From Hoplostethus atlanticus (Eukaryota; Chordata; Actinopteri; Trachichthyiformes; Trachichthyidae), in the NCBI GenBank assembly GCA_034670405.1, contig JAXDDX010000047.1, forward strand, positions 2,296,001 to 2,360,000: a stretch of 64,000 nucleotides of DNA, written 5' to 3'. How positions within the stretch are numbered: position 1 is the first letter of the stretch; the number at the start of each line of letters is the position of its first letter. Under the pieces are notes generated by a model. The model saw only the letters and a list, made by a program, of their open reading frames with translations, was not told where the DNA came from and made no database searches. The position numbers and the translations under genes were made by a program. Shown here one piece after another: positions 11,942 to 30,474 of this stretch.

Positions 11942-14900
11942 TCCGTGCTGGTACGCCTCAAGCGTACAACTTTACAGCTTAACACTCGACGCCCACCATG
12001 ATCAGATGTGTTGTTGATGTTGAGTATTTGTACATTTGGAGGGTCAGTGTTTATGGAATGACAATCATTTTGAGTGGACTGAAGTCTTTGAATTAAAGAA
12101 TCTGAAAGCAAAGGCATCTCATCTTCATCCATAGAAATGTTAAGTTTAAACTATGTCCACCATTTCCCACAAGGACATTTTTTCATGTCTTGTAATACGC
12201 TGGTGCATTGCAACGCATTGTAGAATAGTATGCAACCACACAAAACCATGTAAATGTGCAACTAGACTTCAAAAGACACTTTATTGCTTTGATGTTACAC
12301 TATCATCAGTGTTTTGTATTTAAGTGGAAGCAGAGGCATTACAATGTATCACATTTTATTTCATTTTTTATATATTTTGTTGAATCTCTACAAAGGTGCA
12401 ATATAATTATTGATAAATGTCTGAAGACAACTGATCTGAATCATTAAATGATAATAACACAATGTTTACAGATCCATGACTCTTCATTTCTGTTAAAATG
12501 ATAAACTTATATATTTCTACATACACTTAAAAATCTACTTGGTGATTTTATAGATCATTCTTTTCTTTTCTTTTTACTTTTTTTCTCTTTTCCATATAAT
12601 ATTTTTGACATTGTTTACTTGGAATGATTTTTTTTCTTCCAATAACAAGGCACCAGAACCATCAAAGAGCACTTTAAGCTTTAATTTTGACATTTGAGAC
12701 GTATACAACTTTACTTTTATGCTGCAGCAGTTCGTTTCAGTCCCCTCAGATCTTCATCAGGCAGAATAAATGTTATTTTGAGCTTTTGAGTCTTTATCAC
12801 ACAAGACGGAAGCACTTTAGTAAAAAAAAGTAGTAGTATCAGATGCTGAGGGACTGCAACACGATGCAGATAGAGTCAGACATATCGTGGTTTCTCCTCT
12901 TGCGCAATATAAACACTTAACAAGACTTCCCATCTCACAGGAGATTCATTGCTGATTACTAGCAGGTTTTTAAAACTAGCTTGTACCGCCTCACACAGAG
13001 CAGAGAAAGAGGTATTGAGGTTCCAAGATATAAAATAGGCCACAGTAATGCTCTGTGGGAGACTGAGTTGACCACTAAGTGTACAGATGTGTGTTTGAAT
13101 AACAAAACCCCCAACCAAACTCTCTGTCTGAGGCATAAAAAGACACCTGACTACCTGTATAGTTACATACATGTATACCCGTTTCCTGTTCAAATGCTCT
13201 GAAGTCTGAACAGACAATTTATGGTCTAAAGTTAGCTTTGAAAATGTAGAGCCACGCGAGCATCCTCTGCTATGCCTACACCTTTCACTTTTAACCTTTG
13301 CCGGTGCCCTGTCGCAACACCTTTCTCAAGTTCAGACCTGCTATCCTTCGTCAACAATTCACCCAGACATGGCTCACCCTTTGCAATCTCATGACCCCAA
13401 TCTAGCTGTCGTGTGTACTGCATGTAATTCAAACTTTTCTTTTTTCTCTTGCCACACAGAAAAAGCTTTAACAGTGTTTTGGCATTAAACTGGCGTGCAG
13501 CGGTATCTTAGTAGCGTTTTTTTATACACTGTTATGAATGAATGACATCCCAACATAGTGATATGGATTCTACTGATGTGCAATCTAGCATGTTTACAAA
13601 CTCAATATCAATAAAATGACACACGTTCACTCAGCACAGAGGAAAACCTCCAGTATCAGTTATCTTTTATAGAATCACACACAACCACGACTGATCTCCT
13701 TCTGCCACACGCCCACGCTACACATTGCCATTAACCTCTTAAAAGTGGTAATACATTCTCTAACCATTACTCCCATATTGCAATCCTCTCAAAAACACTC
13801 ACATTGTCCCACATTCTGGCATAGTAACAGTTTGGATACAATACAAATCATCCAGTAATCTTCAAAAAAAAGTACATCAGCATGGAGTGAATACTGGCTC
13901 GGCTGTCTAAGGTGCATACCATGTACCTAAAACACAATGTGTGCTGCTTACTGTCTTCTCTTTCCACTTGTTCCCATCCGTCACCACACAGAAATGCCAT
14001 AAAATAACCATAAAACTATCCATCAACATGAACTGAATGCTTCCATGTTTGTACAGCGCTCCAGCTACCCCAGCAGAACAGTCAACAACAACATTGAGCT
14101 CCAATAGATTTACTGATGGGGTTATTCTGATCATAAGTAGCACTGAAAAGGATATTTGTCAGTTTAATGAGTAAATTGTGAGATTGTGAGATCCTTACTG
14201 AGTTGTGAGAATGAAACCAGAGATCAGCCTTTTAGATAAACACAACGCACATGGCAGAGATAGACTCCTTCATATAGATATGTTATGGTTCTCCTGTTAT
14301 TTTAGAAACATACTTTGGATTAACGAATGTCATGGGTAAAAATATTTTTATGAAATATTTTTATGACAGGATCTCCTTTTGCAGCCACAGAACTCTGTAG
14401 TTCTGTCAAGCTGGTCCTTGGGTCCTTGGTCTCCTCCCTGACCAAGGTCCTTCTTGCCTGGTTGGTCAGTTTGGCCTGATGACCAACTACAGGAAGAGTG
14501 CAGGTACTTCCATATTTTTTCCATTTCTTAATGATGAAGCATTTGTGAACCTCCAACACTAGAAATTGTTTTATACCCTTCCCCGAGTCTACAGTTCCTC
14601 GGACGTCAGGGTAGAGTTTCTCACATGCACATGTCATCTGTGGAACCTGCATTTTCTTCTAAATCATCAGTTGAATTGGCCACAGGTGGACTCCAATCAA
14701 CTACTGACAGAACAAATTGACATGGTGGATCTGATTGTTGTCCTCCCAAATGGTCTGATGATTAATTTTTTATTTGTATTAAAAACACACTCTACAGTAC
14801 GAAATTGTTATATTGAGGAAAACATGGCCTGGTTATCTTCACTGTAACCTTAGCACTCGATCACAGGTTCTATTTACAATTGCTTTCTCAAAAAAGCTCA

Positions 14901-15048
14901 TGCTCAACCACCAATGACATCTCAGAGTGATAGCTATCAGTATGAATTTACTCTGTGCGACCTCCCTTTCTCAGTCCTAGTGAGAGCTTTTTGCAGCTGC
15001 CTCGGCAACATTATTTAATCTAGATCTGACAGCGCTGAGGTGAGGTGC
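11942..15048. other. tubby 3' UTR and spacer upstream of il21r
   Basis: A candidate poly(A) signal ATTAAA lies at 12092-12097 for the tubby gene. The rest, to 14300, is AT-rich and no gene is supported. A degraded Tc1-like transposon fragment occupies about 14370-14710. The il21r promoter must lie in 14800-15048; no TATA box stands out. Confidence 0.5.
14370..14710 (-). mobile_element. Degraded Tc1/mariner-like transposon fragment
   Basis: Minus-strand translation contains KLTNQARRTLVREETKDP followed by RTSLTELQ. This is the pattern of the N-terminal helix-turn-helix region of Tc1-like transposases common in fish (paired-like DNA-binding half). The flanking DNA (CACAGGTGGACTCCAATCAA at 14680-14699) matches the 5' region of such elements as I recall it. 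The reading frame is broken and the catalytic DDE part is absent, so this is a relic. Confidence 0.7.
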
Positions 15049-17620
15049 ATGTTGGCTGATCTGATGGATCAGGGTTCTCTACTGGGGTTGAAGTTGATGC
15101 TGCTGATTGCCTTTCTTCTCGTGTCTACCCACGTCGTCTATCTGCACGCAAATTCTGCAAGGACAGGTTACTGAATTACCACTACTCTTCTATATCAAGT
15201 CTGTCTGGTTAAAATCACACACTGTATAGTCTGTAGTGAGAGATATTCCGCTCTGTTAAAATAGATGACTTAAAATATTTTGTTAAATACAAAAAGCATT
15301 TTACGAAAATACATTTTGAACATTTAAAAGCATAGTGCTATAGTTGCAAAGTCCTTTACATATGGTGATAGCTATATTTTGGAGGTTAACAATTATCTTC
15401 AAGGGGAAAAGCTGATAATAGTACTACTACTACTACTACTACTAATAAATAAATTGATTAAACAGCATATTGGTATAGATAAATAAGTATCTTACTTTTT
15501 TTGTAGGTTTTGTAGGCATTTTTGGGATGCACACATATATACTTGTTACTTCTAGGTGTGGACCATGGCCTCCGCTGTGTGAATGACTACCTGTTGACCA
15601 TCAACTGTTCCCTGAGCTTCATGCCATCAGAAAACAACAGCGCCAACTGGCTCATATTCGCGAGGCCTCAATACAATGAAGCTGAGGAACCGGAAGAGTG
15701 AGATCCCACTTTTTACTGATCCATTTTAATAACACCTTTAGTGTGATAACACGTCGGTCGTCTCATTACTGCGCTGCCTCTCCTCACCGTGCAGGGAGAA
15801 GTATGTGTGTATGCTGACCAACACTGGCGGGTATTACTTCTGCTCGTTTCAAACATCAGAGAGGTTCGGGGATACAACCGACTTCAACATCTCTCTCTGC
15901 CACAACACAAGTGATGGTTCTGGAAGCTGCAAGTTGCTGGATGACTACTACATGCCTTGCCAAAACAGTAAGGAACACAATGATCCTGGTTTGTTCTCTG
16001 TCACACCACACACACAAACATATACAACACATTATGTACTAAGAAAATATTCATTTGAGGGTATGGACTGATTCAAAGACATTTCCCCCCCAAATTTCAT
16101 TGTTTTTTCAACAGTTTGCCATGGTTTGTTATCAGTGAAAACCCTCTTGAAAGACATGTCTCATTCTATTGTCAGTTACACCAAATACGCCATGCTGCCT
16201 CACGGTTACCTGGGATGCAAATCAATACCACTTCACCTGGAAAAGTAGTTATGAGAAATACCTACCTTACTTCTACCTGATCAACAACCTGATGTATGAA
16301 CTCCATTACTACAAACGAGGCCACGAAAAGAAAGTAAGACTCAATAATGAACAATCAAGCGTGAGATTCCCTTTGTTGATTGTAAATAAAAGGATCACAG
16401 ATGCTTTTTGGGGAAAAACTAGTTCCGGCCCTGTTGTCAAGTCTGATAAAAGCCTTGCTTTTTACCTTTTTTTCCCAGGGGAACCCACTTTACGCGGTCC
16501 AGATGAACCTCTCAGCGGGTGAACTACATTTTGAGCCAGACACCGAGTACACCGCCAGGGTACGGTCCAGTCCCAACCAGCATTACTTCATGGGACAATG
16601 GAGTGACTGGTCAACTGAAGTCCACTGGAGGACAGAGCACATCGTAAAAGGCAAGTCTCCCTTAAGATAGACTGCTCTTCTAGGCTTACTGATTTGCAGC
16701 AGCAACTCTAAATCAAACCTTTTGAATTTCCTATTCCCAATTTGCTTTTCTTAAATTTTTTCTACTTCATATTCCCAGATACACTTCCTTACCTGGATAA
16801 GAGGTTGTTCATTCCCATGTGTGCGCTGGGGCCACTCTTGTTACTTTTGTGCTATGCTTCTGTTAAAAAGTAAGGTCCTCCTTCAGCTTTTGACAATAAA
16901 TACCAAATCATAAGACAGAGAGAATGCAATTACCTGCAGTGCAATTTCATATATATATACAGAACATTACCATCATCATAACGTCATCACACTTGCAGGT
17001 GGAAGCAAAGTGCCTTCATCCCAACTCCAGCACCCTATTTCCAGTCCCTATACAGTGACTGCCAGGGAGATTTCAAGGTAGGTTTAACTGGCCTTGCCTC
17101 TCAGGTAACATACCAAAAAGTAATAAAAATGTCCCTGTAAATTAAATGATTGTGATTGTAGAGCTGGGTGGTGGCACCAAACAACAAAGTAGACCTGCTT
17201 ATGGCAGAAGAAACTCTCCAGATTGACACCATGACCAAGAGCGCGGACGTCCAGGAGGAAGATAGCCCTTCGCAGTTTCACCCGCAGCTGAGCACATCTG
17301 ACCCAGCGTCTGCCGCTTCTCTCCTGGGCGTCTCTCCTGCTGAAACCCCTGGACCTCAGGGCTCCATGAAGAGCCTGCGCCTCAGCTCTGAGCCAGAGAG
17401 CACCTTTGAGGGAGACTCGGGGTGTTGGCTCTGCAGTGCCACGTCACTCGAGAGGGACACTCCCTGGTACAACGAGTACTGCACCTTGTCCGACACCGTT
17501 AATGCTTTCCAGAAGTTCGGTTCCGTCGCGACAGAGCCCCGTGGTTCAGGGAGCTCCATCAGCAACGTTATGTCCGACAGGGATTATCAGAACGGATGCC
17601 AACAGGGCAGCGTAATTTGA
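15049..17620 (+). CDS. il21r: Interleukin-21 receptor
   Basis: Type I cytokine receptor; in mammals it pairs with the common gamma chain and signals through JAK1/3-STAT3. Eight coding exons: 15049-15166, 15556-15697, 15795-15967, 16176-16333, 16479-16650, 16779-16869, 16999-17077, 17162-17620; 463 aa (458 if the in-frame Met at 15064 is used). Signal peptide of about 35 residues; first FNIII domain with paired Cys; second domain containing the YELHYYKRG strand and the WSDWS motif; TM segment (CALGPLLLLLCYASV); box-1-like IPTPAP; then SLYSDCQGDFKSWVVAP, the IL-21R-specific membrane-proximal motif. The Ser/Glu-rich tail has tyrosines near NEYCTL and RDYQNG. The intron after 16650 has a GC-AG donor. 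IL-4R or IL-2R-beta is less likely because of the GDFKSWV block. Confidence 0.85.
15419..15443. repeat. (ACT)n microsatellite
   Basis: Run of eight ACT units in il21r intron 1. Confidence 0.9.
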
Positions 17621-18073
17621 TTAGCTCCGTAAACCTGACAAAACTAGTCCGTAACACATCGGTGGTATAGTTAAAACCTTGGGAAATTGAGGGCCACAAA
17701 CACATAATGCTTAATAGCGCAACACTCCCAATGTTTCAGCATGCCACTTTCATTACTTACACATTACTAAGGTTACTCATCATTCAAAAGTCATACAGTA
17801 ACAACCTGTAAATTCACCAAGGATTTGTATAAACTCAATAGTGTTTGCAAAATGTTTTTCCACACGCTGTTATACAGAATGTAGAATAGAGGAAATGCAT
17901 TTATTCATTGTACTGGCTGTTGCTTGCATCAAATGACTCAATTCTGATTGTGTGACAAGCTGTAAATATGCAATAAGTGAATGTTTTATTAAAATGTTGT
18001 CTTTTTATATGGGGCCCAGTCTGGTGAAAACAGACTCCTGGCCCCACAAACCACATTGTGTCCTGGCCAGTAG
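17621..18073 (+). other. il21r 3' UTR
   Basis: Non-coding. A candidate poly(A) signal ATTAAA lies at 17988-17993. An imperfect hairpin (GGGGCCCAGTCTG pairing with CAGACTCCTGGCCCC) lies just downstream at 18012-18044. Confidence 0.55.
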
Positions 18074-18312
18074 CTTAAAGACCCCATGAAATGGAAACCA
18101 CAGATCAGTTCAGAAGTTGTCTGATAAAAAGGAAATGTGGGTGGCAGTAGGAGGGCTCTCTTGTTTGTGGCACCATCTGATTATACAAAATTTGTGGAGC
18201 TTGCAGGAAATTTCTGTTAAGCACAATTTGAGATTTCTTTGGCCTCCATCATGTGCTTTGGGTGATGTAACATGAGGTACTCAAACAAAACAAAAAACAT
18301 GGGGTCTTTAAG
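18074..18312. mobile_element. Short TIR element (MITE candidate, TTAA-flanked)
   Basis: A 239-bp segment bounded by perfect 15-bp inverted repeats, CTTAAAGACCCCATG at 18074-18088 and CATGGGGTCTTTAAG at 18298-18312. TTAA occurs at both edges (18075-18078, 18308-18311), as expected for piggyBac-type target duplication. No ORF. It lies between the convergent il21r and ube2i genes. Confidence 0.65.
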
Positions 18313-18442
18313 AAACAGGGATTTTATCTTTTTGCTTGGTTTCTAAGACTTTATATTGTAATTAAATACCTTAATGTACATTTTAAGTTTATTTCATTTG
18401 TTAAAAGCAAATAATGCAAAAGAAAAGCTTTGTAGAAACAGT

Positions 18443-18448
18443 TTTATT
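18443..18448 (-). terminator. Candidate ube2i polyadenylation signal
   Basis: TTTATT (AATAAA on the minus strand) about 730 bases past the ube2i stop codon, defining a likely 3' UTR of 18430-19178. Confidence 0.5.
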
Positions 18449-19178
18449 TACTCCAACACATACATGAACAAAAGCACCATATAAACTTAAAGTCTGATAC
18501 AGAAGTAAGCCTACCTGCCTCAGTCAATGTGGCCATTTTCTTTATTCCATAGCAAACACTCTGAATAACAAAAAGACAGCCAAGGCAGCAGATTCTATCA
18601 TATATTACAGCATGCTGAATAGAAAACCTGCGAAAGAATTAGACAGAGCCATCTAGAGACACTAGTGAGATACGACAGTATAAAAGTGCCATTCATTATA
18701 CAGCAGTTGAAATACTGACAATGAAGTAATAAGCAAATTTTACATTAAATTCATGGAAAATACAGGGGGAACTTAAAGGAATAGACCCTGTGAGAGAGCA
18801 AAATAAAACAAAAGAAAAAGACAGACAGACATTTTCTTCCTCCAACAGTGATGACAATCAGCTTGCATGGAGTTGGTGGAACTGGTACCGAGCTGTGTCC
18901 CTTGCACCACATAAGACAAGTAATTAACGGCTAAAAAAGAAATGACCAGGGTGCTGGGGCACCCATCCCCTCTCAGCGTTACGCGCCAACCGGCATTTAA
19001 GAACAAAAAAACGGTGGGTCAGAGGAGAGCGGATGGCACAGAATGTGTGTGGAGTTTTAAATAGAAGTCTTTAAGCAAGTCCCGATGTGAGAGGAGCACA
19101 TTCATTGAGAGACTGAGCGGGGAGGTGATTCTTGTTTAACCCATTCCTTCTGTCGAAGAGGAGCGGCGTCTTCGCTCC

Positions 19179-26500
<7,322 letters not shown>

Positions 26501-27404
26501 TCTCATACATCGCCTGTAGATGTGCGCAGGTACGAGGGATCCCATTCTCGCGGACACTTAGACGTAATTTCATCTTCTCATATATACTATCTTTGTCTCT
26601 ACTACATAGGAAGACCATTAGCCCAAACAACCTCAAAACGCCTGCAAAATATTACACCAATTGGTAGTTCTATGAGAATGCACGAAACACAGTCGATTAC
26701 GCTAATTAAACAAATCAGTTGCAATTAACTTTTTTCTCGTACTCATTGTAGCTTTGGCAGAGATTTTTTTTTGTCTACAATTAAAGTGAAAGGTGACATT
26801 TATCCTCAAACGTATATTCTTTAACAACACACACCATTTCGCATATTCTTCGACATAGTTTTTATATTCGTCGAGTTGGAAATTAATTGTAATTTTATCA
26901 ACAACATTTAAACAGGCAATTCTTTAGGCAACTATGCAATAGGAGCGGGTTTTGAAGAAAATTACACAAGAGGTCGCCATTTATTTAAATTTCCAATTAG
27001 TATCTGTGCCAATAAATCTCTACAGGTGAATGGACCCTTCTGTAAGATGCAAAACAATAGTCGATTACTGCCGAACATAGAAAGTTTAGGACAGACCTGT
27101 GATGTAATGCAATAGTATTTGTATCAGGTGTTGTTTTTTGATAATTCTATGATCGTTTTGCCCTAAACGTCTTGAGGCTGCACAAGTAGTGAAGCCCCAT
27201 GTTGCGTCTTGTACTGTATTTATTACTGTGAAAACACAAGTGAACTGAGTATATGCCATCCAGTCAGATAGATCAACAGCATGAAGGAAGGTAGTCTACA
27301 AAACTGTATAGAGCACCTAATATTTAATTGACGTTTATATGACCTAAAATGTGTAAAGAGGAAAACATCCCTAAAAATAAATCTGCACACACAAATATGA
27401 ATGA
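26501..27404. other. Spacer between ube2i promoter and kctd5 3' end
   Basis: AT-rich, with no supported gene, RNA or repeat. Short open frames at 26480-26728 have no recognisable similarity. Confidence 0.4.
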
Positions 27405-30400
27405 CAATATTTTTATTGGGTTTACCTTATGCAAGACCATATAGATCTATCCCATTAACATCACACTTAGTTTGTACATTTTGAACATTGCATAAGATCA
27501 TATATTAGAAGTGATTTATGGAGTGATATGAGAACCTTATTCAGCAACATAATCCTTAGGTTGAGGAAAAATGACACATTCATTCCCTCTTGATTACAAG
27601 TATGACCATCTTCAATCATGCATTACGGTGGTATGTGGTTTATGAATTGAATGCATTATCAAAATAAACTGGGCACTTACAAGTATTAGGCTACAGATTT
27701 GATAAGTTTATCCAGCAGATGAAATGATTATCAAAGCCTAATGCTCAACCAGACAACCTATTTGGAAAGGACAATAAAAAGGTAAAGCAGCTGCTGAAAT
27801 AGAGGGGTTAAAAAGCTCAGACCAGAGTATATCAAATGATAAAGTTACAACAGAATCAAGCAAATAGCACTTGCTTTAAATCTCATTGCAACAAAGGCTC
27901 AAAAGGAGACCAAAATAAACCTTACCTCTGCTAAATTTCACCATATTAAAATGCGCTTCACTATCACAAGATTGTCTGCAACGCTCAAGCAAAAGGTTAT
28001 TGGAAATGGATTGAGTATCTTAATATCACTAATGACGTTTAGGTGAATTTCTGTTTATGTGGAGTGCTAGTTGCCATTTGTGCAGTCAAACAAGTCAGAC
28101 TATGTTAAGGTATGTGAGGGAGTGCAAGACACAGTATATAATTGGAAGGCTTCAGAATACTATAGCAAATGTAAACACAGCCTAGCTCTGACAGGAAATC
28201 CAGTCTATTTTGATTGAACCTCTTTGCAGATCTCAGATTTTGCACTTTAAAAGCCCTTGTGTGTATAATATATATATGTATATCAAAAAACATGCATCCA
28301 TACTTTTGTCCCTAACAATATAAAATTGTGTTTTAGTCAAGTGTATATGTGTACGCGTGAGTAAATGGAGGTTTGTGTGTCATTAACAAGTCTGTATATG
28401 TACAAAGTGTGCCAGCAATAAGAAAGGTTCACTCATCCCTGACACTAAGATCAATGTGTACAATACACATAAGACATTGGATTTTGGTCATTGGGAAAAA
28501 GGCAACACTAAATGATTATTTGTGAATGAAATATCCAACCAGTCAAAACCACACGTCAAACCTGAAACAACTTCCTATAAAAAAAAGAAAAAAAAAAAAA
28601 AAAGTGTTCTAAAATGCAGTATCTACATTTACAACATTACAGGCTTAAAAGCATTGTGCACAGTGCTCTTCCCACTGCAGTGCTTTGTAACGCTGTGTAT
28701 GAAATCTACACAATTCAAAATGCTTAGAAGAATCTATCACACTGCAGGAAAAATACATTTTTTTTAATGTAACAGTCAACTTCTTAGCCAGCCAAGGTAT
28801 AGCTTTGTTATTGAATATCAAAAGATGTTCCAGGCATGTTCTCAGTGAAAGAAACCATATTTAGCATCAACCATTTCAATCCTAATTTAGAAATCTCAAT
28901 AGGTCTAGAATCCTGTACAAACAATGCAAAACAGAAGTAAACATTGTCAAGATTTTCTAGCTTTAAAGATCCAGTATAAACAACTTCTATTTGAAGTTGT
29001 GCTTTCTCTACAGTGTACAAAACGTGCAGTTTTAAGAGTTAAATAGTAATATTGGACTTGGAGTATTTACATCAAAAAACAAAAACAAACCAATGGATAT
29101 GAACAGATATTCCTTCACCACCTTCAAATAGTTCCAATCCCCAAACCTCCCACACTAAAAATATGTCCCCTCAAAAAACCTTAATCAAACAAGATGTTCC
29201 CTCTAACTCACAAAATAAACTAGGTTAAGAAAACTCAGAAGTCAATGAGAAAACAAAGACAACATTGTTCCGGACTGCTTGATTTAACAGGAACAAGACA
29301 GGCCCTTGTCATAGGACACTGCGGTGTGAAAAGGAAAAATCACCCTGAAACAGAATTCACATTTGAAACACATTGATTTTAGACAGTTCACTCTAGATTT
29401 GTAAACATGAAGTTCCTCCCTAAAGTAGAAATCAGAGTGAAGACTAAACTGTATGTCATCAAGCGATAAACCTTGAACTATTCAAGTGACAATAAAGAAC
29501 AGACCAGATCGGCTACCAAGTCATTTTCACTGTCGACCTACACAGCTCCAGAAACTGTCTGTTGATGACGGATAAAAGCCTCAGTCCTCGTATACACTTG
29601 TGCTTTAAAACGTTTTGACAATTTCAGTTCCTTAAAAGACCACATGTCCAATTTTTGAACTTTGAACCTGGTTTCAGAAATATTTTGAAAACAATTGAAT
29701 CGTTTTTTTGGTTGCAGTGTGTATAAGGAATGCTTTTAAATATTATCCTCCATAATGTAGGCCGGACAACCTTGCATAAAGCCCATGTCAGAGAATTTAT
29801 TTAACTATACTATCAAATCACACACACATCATAGGTGACAACATTGTTAACATGATGTTTAATGTTTTCTTGCCCTTTGTGAATGTGTATAGTCACAGGA
29901 ACGTTGAAAAGTGTGTACAAAGCCTTAGTTTTAGTGTCCAGTCCATCATGTTTACAAATCTCACTTCAACTGTCCAAGATAAACTCATTTTTGGGGTGCA
30001 CTTCCCATTTAATGGCCCTACTCTTTACATGTGCTAAATAAATGCATAATTCCCTTCTTAACATCTCAATTGATCTAAATAATGAAGACTTTAAGTTTGA
30101 TACTTTGAGTTATAAAGACCATAATGATCCCTTACAAGACCCTTGAGTTGGAGGATATAAGAAGTACTCAACAGAAGACCCTGAGTGAATCATTGGCCTT
30201 GTATGATGATGGCCATATTTTGTAGCATAAAACATTTGAAGATTACAATTCCTTATTTTTACTTGGAAAATAAATCTTGCCGCTAATTCCAAAGGTCCAG
30301 TTTAACTATACAGGCACAAAAAAGTCAGTAAACAGACTTATGTACATCAAGAAATAAAAAAAATGGGAGGGAAAACACAAAACAAATGTATACCCCCCTT

Positions 30401-30474
30401 AAAATCTGCCAACGTTCTTGCACAAAGATGATATGTTTGCATCGTAACACCTGGAGCTCATAACACAGTCCTTT
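27405..30474 (-). other. Probable long kctd5 3' UTR
   Basis: About 3 kb without a coding exon downstream of the kctd5 stop. It ends at a minus-strand AATAAA (TTTATT at 27412-27417). Many AT-rich and TTTTA-type stretches suit a long 3' UTR. The extent is inferred. Confidence 0.4.
28569..28603. repeat. Poly(A)-rich tract
   Basis: Interrupted A run of about 33 bases within the putative kctd5 3' UTR. Confidence 0.8.

Noticed and set aside
12846-13217. 113-codon minus-strand open frame downstream of the tubby gene
   Set aside because: No similarity recognised, no splice context; overlaps an unrelated open frame on the other strand.
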